From positions 827,296-891,295 of the forward strand of contig NMRA01000093.1 in the NCBI GenBank assembly GCA_002633005.1: a stretch of 64,000 nucleotides of DNA, written 5' to 3'. The translations under genes were made by a program, and so were the position numbers. Origin of the DNA: Phoronis australis. Lineage: Eukaryota; Phoronida; Phoronidae. The notes beneath the pieces are model-generated. The model searched no databases and was not told the DNA's origin. It saw nothing but the letters and a program-made list of their open reading frames with translations. This document shows, piece by piece, positions 53,969 to 64,000 of this stretch (positions are counted from its first letter, which is position 1; each line of letters begins with the position of its first letter).

Positions 53969-54026
53969 GCACCATCTAAACACAATATGCATAAGCCTAC
54001 TTGTAGTAGCACTCGATCTCGGCCGG

Positions 54027-54151
54027 NNNNNNNNNNNNNNNNNNNNNNNNNNNNNNNNNNNNNNNNNNNNNNNNNNNNNNNNNNNNNNNNNNNNNNNNNN
54101 NNNNNNNNNNNNNNNNNNNNNNNNNNNNNNNNNNNNNNNNNNNNNNNNNNN
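54027..54151. other. Assembly gap (125 Ns)
   Basis: Run of N. The left flank is the 498-bp block. The right flank begins unrelated sequence. Confidence 0.99.
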
Positions 54152-54829
54152 CCCTCCTGTGTTGCACCGCCTATAGAAAGTGGGGGCTATAGCCCTACTC
54201 TAGGCCCCTATGGTGCGCCGCCCATGACAAACCGATGCCATTTTTGTGCAACTTTCACGTATTTAGGAAATTTGAACACTAAGACGTTCACAGTCAAGTT
54301 GTTGTTGCCACAGTTTCCACAAACGCACCTTTTCATGTCTGAAAAAGACGGCTCCACGCGGACTTTCTTCACAACTCCTCAGTTTCGCACTGGTTGAAAC
54401 AACAACGGCTGAGGCGGTCTTCCACCCATTGCGTACAAACTCGATAACAGAAAAATATATTTTTAAGATTTTTAGATTGTTTCGTAGCAACAGGTGTACT
54501 AAAGGCTATTAAATCTGTTAAGATGTAATAATAAAATTCCTTTTTGAGACACAGGGTCATGGTGGGAACTCTTTAAATTGTGGTAACATGGAATTTATCG
54601 TTAAGTCCAAGGTTGTGTATCTAGTTCAGCATTTAGGTTTGTATCCGTTGATTTAAAGTATTTTATTGAAAGAGTTTGTCTCTCACTCCTTACTGGAAAA
54701 AAATCCTTACTGTGTCAATTGGAACTTTGCCTTACGCTAGTGAGCTATGTCTGAATCTTACATGGATGTCAACCAACTAATCAGGTGACAACCAACAAAC
54801 ACACGTCACCTTGTGGTAGGTGGACATCC

Positions 54830-55310
54830 AGCATGGCTTCGTAAAGCTATAAAGGGATAGATAGTTGGTTAGTTGGTTGACCATCCAACATCCAATACCT
54901 GCTCCATGTAGTGGTCAAACAATCACTGACATATACAGCTAAGATGTAGTTAGTTGGTTGACATCCAACATCCAATAGCTGCCCCACCTGGTGGTCAAAT
55001 CTTGAAGCTATACAAAGGGACAGATAGAGATAGTTGGTTAGTTGGTTGACATCCAACATCCAATAGCTGCCCCACCTGGTGGTCAAATCTTGAAGCTATA
55101 CAAAGGGACAGATAGAGATAGTTGGTTAGTTGGTTGACATTCAACATCCAATAGCTGCTACACCTGGTGGTCAAACAATCACTGGAATATACAGCTAAGA
55201 TGTAATTAGTTGGTTTACATTCAACATAGGAGCCCCACCTTGTGGTCAAATCATGAAGCTATACAAAGGGACATATAGTTGGTAAGTTGGTTGACATCCA
55301 ACATCCAACA
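54830..55310. repeat. 88-bp tandem array, left arm
   Basis: About six units, some partial, built on GTTGGTTGACATCCAACATC, GCTGCCCCACCTGGTGGTCA and GAAGCTATACAAAGGGACAG. Two neighbouring full units are 88 bp long and almost identical, which points to recent expansion. Confidence 0.9.
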
Positions 55311-56284
55311 GCAAATTTTAATTTAATTGCTGAAAAAACAATATATTTAAAAAAATTATTTGAAAAGTAAAACATGATCAAAAAGAAAATCTTAGAAAAC
55401 AATTTTGAAAATATTTTGTATTTAAAATGGAAAATACAAAATGTTTTGCTTTTTGTTTTAGTCAGGTTTGATGTGTAACTTTGTTGGATTTTTTTGGGAA
55501 AGTGGAAACTATACATTTTTGGAAACCCTATGGAATGACAAATCAGAAAATAATTGATTCCATTTTGGCGGCCATCTTGGCAGCCATCTTGCATTTTCAA
55601 AAATGGCGCCGGTAAAATGAACTTTTCCCAGTATCTCCACTTTTGGGTTACTTAGAAAGGTGGTTTTTATGGCTACACCTGCATTTCTCAGGTCAATGAA
55701 TTGGAAATGTTAATTTTGGGCGCCATCTTGGATTTTTAAAAATGGCGCCCCTAAAATTCATTTTCCTCAGTATCTCTGCTCTTGGGTAACTTATAATGTT
55801 AGTTTTAATGGCTGCACCCACATTTTGTTAGCAAGAAATCTGAAAATGCAACTAATTAAATGAGAAACATAATCAAAACCCCATTTATTAGCAGCCACAT
55901 TTTCTAAATGCATTCTCCATGTAATCTGACACATGATCACTGTATATTTTGTTCGGAGCTTGTTTCCTTCAAGACACTTAAAACTAAAGTAGTACCTAAA
56001 CAACTTATTTACGTTTGAAGAACATGAAAGTATGATTTTTGTAGTGTCAATAGTCTTTCAAAATTTTGAAATCAGTCTATAGATCATTACTATAGCCATC
56101 ACTGTCACCAGTAATCACATCACCATCACCATTCTGACATTCTGCACATTACTGACATAGATCTATGTAAGATAAATCCTTTGATCGGCAAGAGCATCTT
56201 TGGGATGAGGAATTGTTTTTGCACTAGCATCTAACCATCTCAATGATAGCCTCTAGCGCTGGAAGCACCTCAGTTGTGAGTGTT

Positions 56285-57260
56285 TCAGCTGGCCATCTTT
56301 GTCCTTGTAAATTCATTCTGCAATGGATCAAGGAACTCCTGTCGAGCAATGGCTGCCTGGCCCCACACTCTGGCTTGAACAAACACCCTCGTCACAAGCT
56401 GTTGCAAAGCACCAATGGTTGGTGGACGTTTGTTGCTGTCAGTCATATGTTTACAGAACAGAAAAGGTACCATCTCAGCTCTGAGATGCTGTTTGTGTCT
56501 ATACCATGTTGTGAGTATGCACATGTACAAGGGATAATGTGAAAATAGGTTCACCTGTTACTTCGTAAGCAGTACAAAAAGTCTGCTGTGCATTAATATC
56601 ATCGGTGTTTGCCTTCAAATATATATTCAACCTACAGAATGGACCTGTGTTGTCTGTTCACGTAAAAGCATGGAAAGCAGGAAGAGCCTTTGCCCGCGGA
56701 CAGCACCTAATATTGTCCATACTGGATTCACGTCCACAATCTCATATGCCACGGGGACTGAAGTACATCTGTATTTCTGAGAAGCCTGTCATAATAGGCA
56801 GTACCAGTAAATCTATGACAGGTGAAAAGAAAACATCAGCTGAGAACCAGGGACCATTTGATGTGATGCCAGAACTGCATGTACAGTGTATTAGCAATAC
56901 ATCTGCTTTTTGTGATCGTTTTCTTCTAAGCGTAGATCACGTCGGTTGCTCTTTGGGCATCCTGAAGCTGAAGTAATGGCTATCTTGGCAGAGTCTTTAC
57001 TACATTCAAGTGTCTTTGCAAACAGACATTCAGTAAGTTGAGCCTTTTTTGGTCATGGGAGAGGAAACGGCTCATTGGGATGTTCATTATGTAAGTCTCG
57101 TCTCTTATCTGGTACTTGACCCTTTCTGTGCCTCCTCTTTTCTCTTGTGGCTTGTTTCAAAGAGTTGTCTTTGTGAGTGTCAAAAACCAAAATGATATCG
57201 TCATAATCTCTAGTTAAGAAAATCACTTCCATGCTATCTACACGTGCAGTTCTGTGGCTT
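56285..57260 (-). pseudogene. Decayed gene in the foldback element, same protein family as in ferlin intron 27
   Basis: Minus strand, broken by shifts. At about 57240-57130: VDSMEVIFLTRDYDDIILV, FDTHKDNSLKQATREKR. After a shift, YQIRDETYIMNIPMSRFLSH. At about 56700-56660: RAKALPAFHAFT. At 56500-56300: RPPTIGALQQLVTRVFVQAR. In full-length relatives known to me, FD-Y---SLK--TR-KR, LPAFHA-TGCD and PPT--AL-----RA-YQ occur in this order ahead of a Cys-rich tail. The plus-strand frames over the same bases (56243-56542, 56605-56976) are shadows. Confidence 0.6.
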
Positions 57261-58252
57261 GGGTGAACACACTCATTGGGTGTTGTTTACATGTTTTCTG
57301 GATCTAAGACCTCTCTTGTAGCTGGATGGCTGTCCTGTTCTAAGACAGAAAGTTTCTGCAGAAGGTGGATTCGATTCGATTTGTCTGTGCATGACAGCAT
57401 TGCCTCACTGGCAGCAAAGATTGCTTTTGGTATTAGAGTGAATTCATAGTGGCTCACAGCGTGTTTCTGGTCGATTTGCCCAGCAGGCTACAACTTCTGT
57501 GGTTCTCGTCATTGATCCTCAGTCAGGTTACTGCCAAGCTTATCTTCCATCCGACAGTCAAAGGCAAAATGTATTTCCATTGAGTAGAGGAGAACTGGAT
57601 TCCAAAGTGAACAGTGGAAATAATAACGAAATCTTCAAAAGATATGTCTCAAATGTCTTTTCAAAAAGATATAGATATACACTGTAAATATACATGTACG
57701 TTAATCTGCGTTTCAGTGATTCCTTTAAATATCCTGGGGGTTCCTATCTGCTATTAAAATCATTTAGATTATATGTATCATTTTAGAAATAGTGTTTTTC
57801 AATTCCTTATCCCACAAAATGTGGGTGCAGCCATTAAACCTAACATTCTGAGTGACCCAAGAGCAGAAATATTGAGCAACATATATTTTACGGGCGCCAT
57901 TTGTGAATTTTTAAGATGGCCACCAATAAAATTAAAATTTCTAATTCATTGACTACAGAACTGCAGGTGTAGCCATAAAAACTAACATTCTCAGTGACCC
58001 AAGTGCGGATATATTGGGCAAATTCCATTTTACCGGCGCCATCCAAGATGACAGCCAAGATGGCCACCGAAAAAATGGAATCAATTATTTTCTGATTCGT
58101 CAATCCATGAGGTTTCCGGAAATGTATGGTTTCCACTTTCCCAAAAAAATTCCAACGAATGTCAAAATTTGGACATAATGAACCTGACTATTTCCATTTT
58201 CAAATGATTTTAAGGTGAAAAGCAGCCCTTGGCTGCTACAGTTGATGACTTC

Positions 58253-59030
58253 ATGTGAAGAATTTCTCGCTTACACTGGTCACCTTTCAGATTCCCTAAG
58301 CCCCGGCCCGGACAAATTTGATGATGGCTATTCAGCTCGCTCTTTGTATTGATGTAGATCTGAACTAATGAAGTAGAAAGATAATATCTAGCACTGTTGT
58401 TTCAACAATGATACTTGTTATTTTACCCAAGTTGGTTTCCTCTGGCAATAGTGGAGTTGCAGCTGAGACTGTTTAAGGATTGCAACTGTGGAGAGTAGTT
58501 TTATCTTGTTATATTAAATATTACAAAGCGATTAACGTTAATTTGTTTTAACTTTATAATTGGCCTATTCCCAAAGGAACGATGGTTATAAATATGTTTC
58601 AAACCAATTTTTGTTGTTTCATTTTTAATATCCCTGTCTCCTTTTTTCTTATCGGGAACGGTTTAGTTGATAACTTTTTATTTTATTTTATTTTTAAGCT
58701 TGAATAACCAAAACAGTGGTAAAGTTTGATTGCCAGCGAAACTTAATTAGTTCAGTTTATTATCAACGAACTTTCCAAATTACAGCTACACTAAGCTAAT
58801 CACAGCAAACAAGCTACACGTGTCATTAGTTTAAGGTTAGTTTTTATTAACACTCAAGCCATAAAGTACATGTATACACTAAAATGCAAATATGGTGATA
58901 GCCAAATTGAAGATTTGGAATCTAGGACAATTTCAGTTGCACTGACTATTTGTAATTGCACCCTGTTGTGGCCGAGACATCATCCAAACTCCACCTCATT
59001 TGCTGTCTCCTTTTGCACCGTCTTGCCGCT
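58253..59030. repeat. Dispersed repeat family R1, copy 2
   Basis: Homologous to 38834-39570. It lies wholly inside the right arm of the foldback element and ends where the inverted 88-bp array begins, so R1 may be a subterminal part of this element family. Confidence 0.8.
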
Positions 59031-59035
59031 TCACA

Positions 59036-59290
59036 ACAAGGTGGGGCAGCTATTGGATGTTGGATGTCAACCAACTAACCAGCTATCTATCTCTTTGGAT
59101 AGCATTAATAGTTGTCCACCAGGTGGGGCAGCTATTGGATGTTGGTTGGCAACCAACTAACCAGCTATTTGTACCTTTAGAAAGCTTTAATAATTAACCA
59201 CCACTGACTCTCCCTTTGGATAGCTTTAGTATTTTACCACCAGGTGGGGCAGCCAACTAACCAACTATTTCTTGGAATAGTTTTACAATT
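59036..59290. repeat. 88-bp tandem array, right arm (inverted)
   Basis: Three to four units of the reverse complement, for example CACCAGGTGGGGCAGCTATT and GATGTTGG-TG-CAACCAACTA. More diverged than the left array. Confidence 0.88.
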
Positions 59291-60227
59291 TGACCACAAG
59301 GTGTCGACAGAAGTAACGTGTACACCTAAGTAGTTAGGTGACATCCATTTAAGATTCTGACATGTATGAGGCCAATGCAATGAAGTTGAAAATGTATGTT
59401 CAAACCTGTGGGAGAAATAATACCAAATAACCCTTGAACCATTTGACATTGCGAATCATAGAGAGAAGTGATTTACATGAAGGCTTCCCATAGAGCTCAG
59501 AATCACTGAAGTCTAGCTGACAACACAGAAGAGTCGAAATTCCTACGAAAGCTGCACTTGATGACCCAATAAACACCGAATGACCCCACCATATGGAATT
59601 GCACATTGCTTTATTGTGCTAACCGTTGACATCAAGCATAGAGCTCAAAATTTATGTTTGCACCGCGCAACCTTTGAACTATTCACGCTTATTAGGCGAC
59701 TCTGCTGCTTAAAAAGCTATATGTAATAATGGAGTAGCTGGTCTAAAACTTGTTCACTGAAGTTGATAATGTATTTGTGCAAAACTGAAATAAAATGAAT
59801 TTTAAAGAGTAGATGACACTTGCACAAGTTAACACTTTCCGGCAACCGCATGTGCCATAGTAGTACAAAGATATGAATTACCTTGAAGATGTGGATATTC
59901 CTGAAAGTCACGAAGGTATAACTGTCGCCACACAGCAATGCGAGCTGGAGGAAAAAGTCGAAAGTTCCGAAGAATCTTCCTAATGACTCCTTGAATGCGC
60001 CATGTTAAGTGCACAGAGACCAGTGGCCGATTGCATGAAACTGTTCCAACAGGAACTGAAACATAATCCCTAAATTTCTGGTGCATTTGTTGATCCTGTT
60101 CACACACTGATGTTAATCTTCCCAGCACGTTCCTCTGTAGTGATTGTAATGTAAATAATCAGGGACTTTTTCATGCAACGCCATTAGTCTAATGAATTGG
60201 TTCCCATCCTATTAATTTTCAATAATA

Positions 60228-60303
60228 TTAAGAGCATGTTCGCGAATGGACCAGGCAGAGGGTGATAAACGCTATGTCACAGATTCTCTTTATATTTTGT
60301 CTG
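60228..60303. repeat. 76-bp segment repeated at 61152-61227
   Basis: TTAAGAGCATGTTCGCGAAT and the following bases to TTTTGTCTG recur with two mismatches at 61152-61227. The left copy stops exactly at the N at 60304. Confidence 0.93.
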
Positions 60304-60304
60304 N
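60304..60304. other. Single N, probable contig junction
   Basis: Sequences on both sides are duplicated elsewhere in the window (left side at 61152-61227, right side at 53529-54026), which marks a scaffold join. Confidence 0.85.
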
Positions 60305-60802
60305 ACTTTTTATGCCAAATAGTGGCTTGTTAATTTTGAAGAAAAATTACTTATTTCTAAGTTTCCCGCCAAATGATGCAATGGGTGGAAGACGGTTGGC
60401 CGCTTGACAATCATTTGCAATATCGGAACACTGCAGGTCAGAAGACAATTACAATATTAGGCGAGAATTGGCCAATTATTATGCAGACAGAGAGGAGAGT
60501 GGATATGGGCACTTATACTCAAGTACTTGAAGAATCAGACAATGAATTCGATTTCCCATTTAGCGAACTTTCGTCGGGTTTCAGGCCGTATGAACTCGAC
60601 CCACTTGCACGAGAAATGACATATGTGAGCCACAACCAACTCTACCAAGTGGTGCACTACTCACAAAATAGACACTTAATAATTACTGACAAAGGCCACA
60701 GGCAACCTGGGTTACTCGTATTCACTATTGCCGTGATGGAATGAGCACCATCTAAACACAATATGCATAAGCCTACTTGTAGTAGCACTCGATCTCGGCC
60801 GG
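60305..60802. repeat. 498-bp duplicated block, copy B
   Basis: Same as 53529-54026. Unlike copy A, it continues past CTCGGCCGG into GGTCCGGGGCCTGGCATCAC, and so shows what lies behind the N gap in copy A. Confidence 0.93.
60373..60744 (+). CDS. 123-codon open frame of unknown function, copy B
   Basis: Identical in protein to 53597-53968, again with the TTTCCCGCCAAA site (60362-60373). Both are most likely the same locus represented twice. Confidence 0.33.
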   Translation: MMQWVEDGWPLDNHLQYRNTAGQKTITILGENWPIIMQTERRVDMGTYTQVLEESDNEFDFPFSELSSGFRPYELDPLAREMTYVSHNQLYQVVHYSQNRHLIITDKGHRQPGLLVFTIAVME

Positions 60803-61227
60803 GGTCCGGGGCCTGGCATCACTCGCCCTAGAATGGAAGCAGTTTGTTTGTTATTTACAAAATTTGCAAATGCANACAGTGTGGCATGTTGACTGACTAA
60901 TAAATGAAAGCAAACGACGACGGAACTTAACACAACCGAGGTAGAACAATGACTGACTCGGCAGCTCTCACAGCCATACTATATGAAAAGAAATTGGCGC
61001 AAAATGCTTGCCTCCTAAAACGTCACTTCCGCAGTAGCGGACGAGTAATTAATAAATTACGAAAAGCTGTAATTAAGTGGAAAATATGTCTAGGATAACC
61101 AATCAACCTTATTTTAGCTCAAAATGACATGGAAAAAGGTTGCCTTCGCCTTTAAGAGCATGTTCGCGAATGGACCAGGCAGAGGGTGATAAACGCTATG
61201 TAACATATTCTCTTTATATTTTGTCTG

Positions 61228-62920
61228 TGAGATGACACTGGCCCCACTGACTCCAGACCACCTTTATTTTTTTTCAAAACGCCCCCTTTTGGTTTCCATG
61301 GATACTATTTGTTTCCGACAAGTTTTCAGCCTGGCGGCAGTTCAGTTTTATTAAAATTCCGACAGTTACGTTACGCAGTGGAAGTAACGTTGAAATATTG
61401 AACCTGTGTTATTGATCAGGTGTGACCTTCGACTACTTTTTTCATGAAAATTTAAAATATTTCGACAATTTTTTGGCTGTTTTTAGAGCCGCATAAGATG
61501 AGTACTTTTAGTGATTTTTGAAACTGTCAAAATTGGCTAAATTCGTATCCCGATATCTCAGCTGGCACAGGTTTCAGAACATTTTAGTGCCAACCAGTGT
61601 GTTAAGCTATTTTAGGTCTACAAAATAAGACAAAAAAATTTCCTGGCGCGAACGGATTTCATGTCATTTGAAGTCAAAAATGACTAGTGGTTACGCCATT
61701 TCACCACAATGAGTAATGCCGACAAACGTCAACGAAAAGTGAACATTTGTTAATAGTTGCCAAGCAAACGGCGAATCAATTTATCATTCATCAAATTTCG
61801 TATTTTCTAGGCACCGAGGGTACACTACTTTATTTCTAAAAAGTGCTCGTAGTCATGGAAAAAGGATACTTACTACGCAAATAGCAGTAGTTTTGGCAGG
61901 ATACCTTTTGCGAGAGTCGAAATTCAAATCTCACTGGTTTCACAAAGCTCAGTAATCTTATTTGCACGGCTAAAAACAAAAAAAAAACGCCGACAAATCA
62001 TTTTCATAACATTTTCCTTCAAAAATCGTGTTGCCCTCTCCCCACTTGCGACGTTCCAAATCTTACAGTGTTGTATGAACAAGATCATTTATTTATGGTT
62101 TTATCTGTGATTGTCCTGTTTACAAAGATGCTTACTGTGGGTTAGCTGTGGTGTGTGTCTGAACAAACATTTCTTTAAGAATATTCAAGTGGTTTTGACG
62201 CAGGGCGTTGAAAGCGGAGGACAGTGTCAAGGTGAAAGATTCATTGGCAATTACAGGCAAGGCAAATGCAAAACCATTGGTCAGAGTCATTCCGTGGACG
62301 TTGTACAGTGTATAGCAGCCAATGTCACAATAACTTCACTTTTGAAGTGGAATGGCTGGCTAATGTTATCATTTTGTTATCTGCGCGCATTTTGCTGTGA
62401 TTGACACAAGTGAAAAATGGGAGACTTTCAAGTAGCAATGGGGGCTGCCTACATGTAACCAACTACCAGTGAGAAGATACTTCACATGCGCAGTGGGAGG
62501 CACAGAGGAACGTACTTGAATAAGTGTGTGTAACTAGTTGTGAGAAGTCTAAAGAGTGAATTCATATTACTTCCCAGTCCTCCAGAGGGCAAAGGTACAT
62601 GTATCCTGTTCCAGGTGATCAGCTGTTACTTGACTTTATAAATGCTTCATGTTGATCCACTGCAGAGGTCATGTGAATGAAGTGTGGATGATAAAGGCTG
62701 CTTTCAGTCCATAAGTACACAACAAGTATTGTATTGTAGCTCATGTTTTCCATGACTTCTCAGCAGACAAACAATATACAGCATATAAACTTCGAAACTC
62801 AGTTCAAAATATAACTTCATGCACATTGGGTTGTAAGTGCTAATTAGTCTTCGAGGTGCTTTAATAGCAAGACTACCAACTTTCTAAGGTAAAATCACAT
62901 CAGAGATATCTAAATGTGGC
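61228..62920. other. Stretch without a supported gene
   Basis: No recognised element. The frame at 62111-62404 contains a Cys-bearing piece (GGQCQGERFIGNYRQGKC) after an AG, slightly like a thrombospondin-type or Cys-rich exon, but there is no clear donor and no partner exon. Confidence 0.45.
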
Positions 62921-62924
62921 ATTT

Positions 62925-63470
62925 GATCTAAGTGCTAATGGACTGGCTCAAATAGGAGACTCCTATGTTAGTTGTTCAAAATACAGGTGATCTCGCTTAC
63001 ATGTACCTCCTCATCCCATACGGAACTCCCCAGTCTGTATATACAATGTTGGACCACTTTAAAGTAAAAAGTGATATTTAATGCGATCAGAATTTGGTTT
63101 AACACTCATTGCCTGGTTAATTTATACAAACTACCATGGAAAACACGACATGTCTAAATGTGTTAAAAGATCTAAATACCAGTGAATTGGCTCAAATATG
63201 ACACTCCTGATGTTAACAATTCATAATACAGGTGACCTCGGCACCTCCCTTTACTCATCATCACATACCGTACAAATAACTCTCATTCTGCAAAAACAAT
63301 GTTGGAACAGATTAAAGTGAAAATGATATTTAATGTGACTGTAATCTAGTTTAATTAACACTGGTCATCCAGTTGAGTGGTACAAAGTAGCATGGAAAAA
63401 CGAGATATGCAAATGTGTTCCTTGATCTAAATGCCAGTGAATTGGTTCAAGTATGCCTAAGTCACTACCT
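62925..63470. repeat. Tandem repeat of ~250 bp, two full units and a partial third
   Basis: Units start GATCTAAGTGCTAATGGACT (about 62927), GATCTAAATACCAGTGAATT (about 63171) and GATCTAAATGCCAGTGAATT (about 63425). Shared inner landmarks are ATACAGGTGA(T/C)CTCG, ACAATGTTGGA and AGTGATATTTAATG or AATGATATTTAATG. The units are diverged, so the array is not recent. Confidence 0.88.
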
Positions 63471-64000
63471 TTCCTTCAGCTTGTACATAAGTTAACACTC
63501 AGATAAGGCTTCGCTTTTTAGTTAAGAGAGACTGAGTGTAATATGAATTTGAAAGATGAAAACTGAAATACCAGCATCTTTAAATAAATTGGACAGCAAA
63601 GTTTCAACCAGAACACTGACTAAACATCCTAAATTTTACTGACAAAATCACAGCAAGTGTTGCTATATTGCATTTTACATTTATCTCAGTTTCCACAATA
63701 TCACATCAATAACAACTGGTTAAATCACTCAGACAACCCAACAGATTGTATAATGTTCGAACAAAGATGAAATCCGGAGTATTACTGGACATCACTGACT
63801 GTCAAGTTCATTATCTCCCTCATTTGACCATTTTCCAGCGCAGTTCAAGGCAGCCAAGCGTGAAAAGAAACCTTTATCCTGTTGTAGTGTCAGCCAGCCT
63901 TCCTCCCAAAACTGCTCATCCGTCTTCATCGCCTGTGCAGTTTTTGCGGGGTCTGCTTTGTTGCTCTACTTTCTGAAAAATGACAGGCAGGTTGTAACAC
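63471..64000. other. Right end of window, no feature seen
   Basis: No gene recognised. The frame at 63746-63976 shows no signature. Confidence 0.5.

Larger units (their letters stand above)
53529..54026. repeat. 498-bp duplicated block, copy A
   Basis: Identical as far as I can read to 60305-60802 (constant offset of 6,776). It ends at the first N of the 125-bp gap. Confidence 0.93.
54745..59366. mobile_element. ~4.6-kb foldback-type element with long, tandemly repetitive inverted ends
   Basis: The outer ends TGTCTGAATCTTACATGGAT (left) and, on the other strand, TGTCAGAATCTTAAATGGAT (right) pair. Inside them lie 88-bp repeat arrays in opposite directions (54830-55310 and 59036-59290), then a second inverted pair at 55560-55860 and 57820-58160 (GGCGCCATCTTGG-type stretches). 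A decayed minus-strand gene occupies the centre. Nested inverted blocks of this kind are seen in foldback transposons. The right arm also contains a copy of repeat R1 (58253-59030). Confidence 0.75.

Noticed and set aside
56243-56976. Plus-strand frames of 99 and 123 codons
   Set aside because: The minus strand of the same bases carries recognisable family motifs across shifts, so the plus frames are shadows.
60712-60933. Minus-strand frame of 73 codons with a His/Cys-poor start
   Set aside because: It overlaps the end of the 123-codon frame and a single N, and has no signature.
62111-62404. Cys-containing frame as the missing C-terminal exon of the CAP gene
   Set aside because: The phase after exon c (1) would give an immediate stop, and the Cys pattern does not fit the usual CAP hinge/Cys-rich tail.

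Overview
This is nuclear DNA from an animal, most likely an aquatic invertebrate. Evidence: split genes with canonical GT/AG introns of about 0.3-1.3 kb, an AT-rich background, a BEL/Pao retroelement, a non-LTR retrotransposon tail, foldback-type DNA elements and microsatellites. A lancelet- or acorn-worm-like genome would fit, but the sequence alone does not settle the species. Two assembly patterns recur: near-identical copies abutting Ns (23823; 54027-54151; 60304), and one mobile element cut at a single N (33016). They look like two haplotypes of a polymorphic genome scaffolded end to end.

Region 1 (1-31223, + strand) holds 28 consecutive exons of a type-I ferlin (dysferlin/myoferlin-like). 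I placed each boundary by hand, and all reading phases agree. Together they encode about 1,287 residues: the end of FerA, FerB, the nested DysF region, C2D, C2E, C2F and the start of C2G. Upstream exons (C2A-C2C, FerI, start of FerA) and downstream exons (end of C2G, membrane anchor) are missing. Exons 25 and 26 occur twice, differing only at synonymous sites, and only one copy of each fits the reading frame. Introns carry a non-LTR retrotransposon remnant, a 421-bp MITE-like foldback element with a 5-bp target duplication (AAGTT), another small inverted-repeat element, a minisatellite and a (TTA)n tract. Intron 27 is filled by a ~4.3-kb element with long inverted repeats and a decayed minus-strand gene.

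Region 2 (31224-38140) contains a CA/TG palindromic microsatellite and a nearly complete BEL/Pao retrotransposon on the minus strand (33017 to about 37986). It has gag, protease, reverse transcriptase, RNase H-like and integrase parts, broken by two frameshifts and one stop.

Region 3 (38141-53143, + strand) contains three phase-compatible exons of a secreted-type CAP (CRISP/PR-1/SCP) domain protein, separated by introns of 11.0 and 3.7 kb. The first exons and the C-terminus are not found. The introns hold dispersed repeats.

Region 4 (53144-64000) is repeat-rich. It has a 498-bp block present twice (each copy has a 123-codon ORF behind a perfect E2F-type site) and a ~4.6-kb element with long, tandemly repetitive inverted ends. 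That element's decayed minus-strand gene belongs to the same large uncharacterised protein family as the element in the ferlin intron. A ~250-bp tandem repeat lies near 63 kb. I found no convincing functional gene after 53143, and no RNA gene anywhere.
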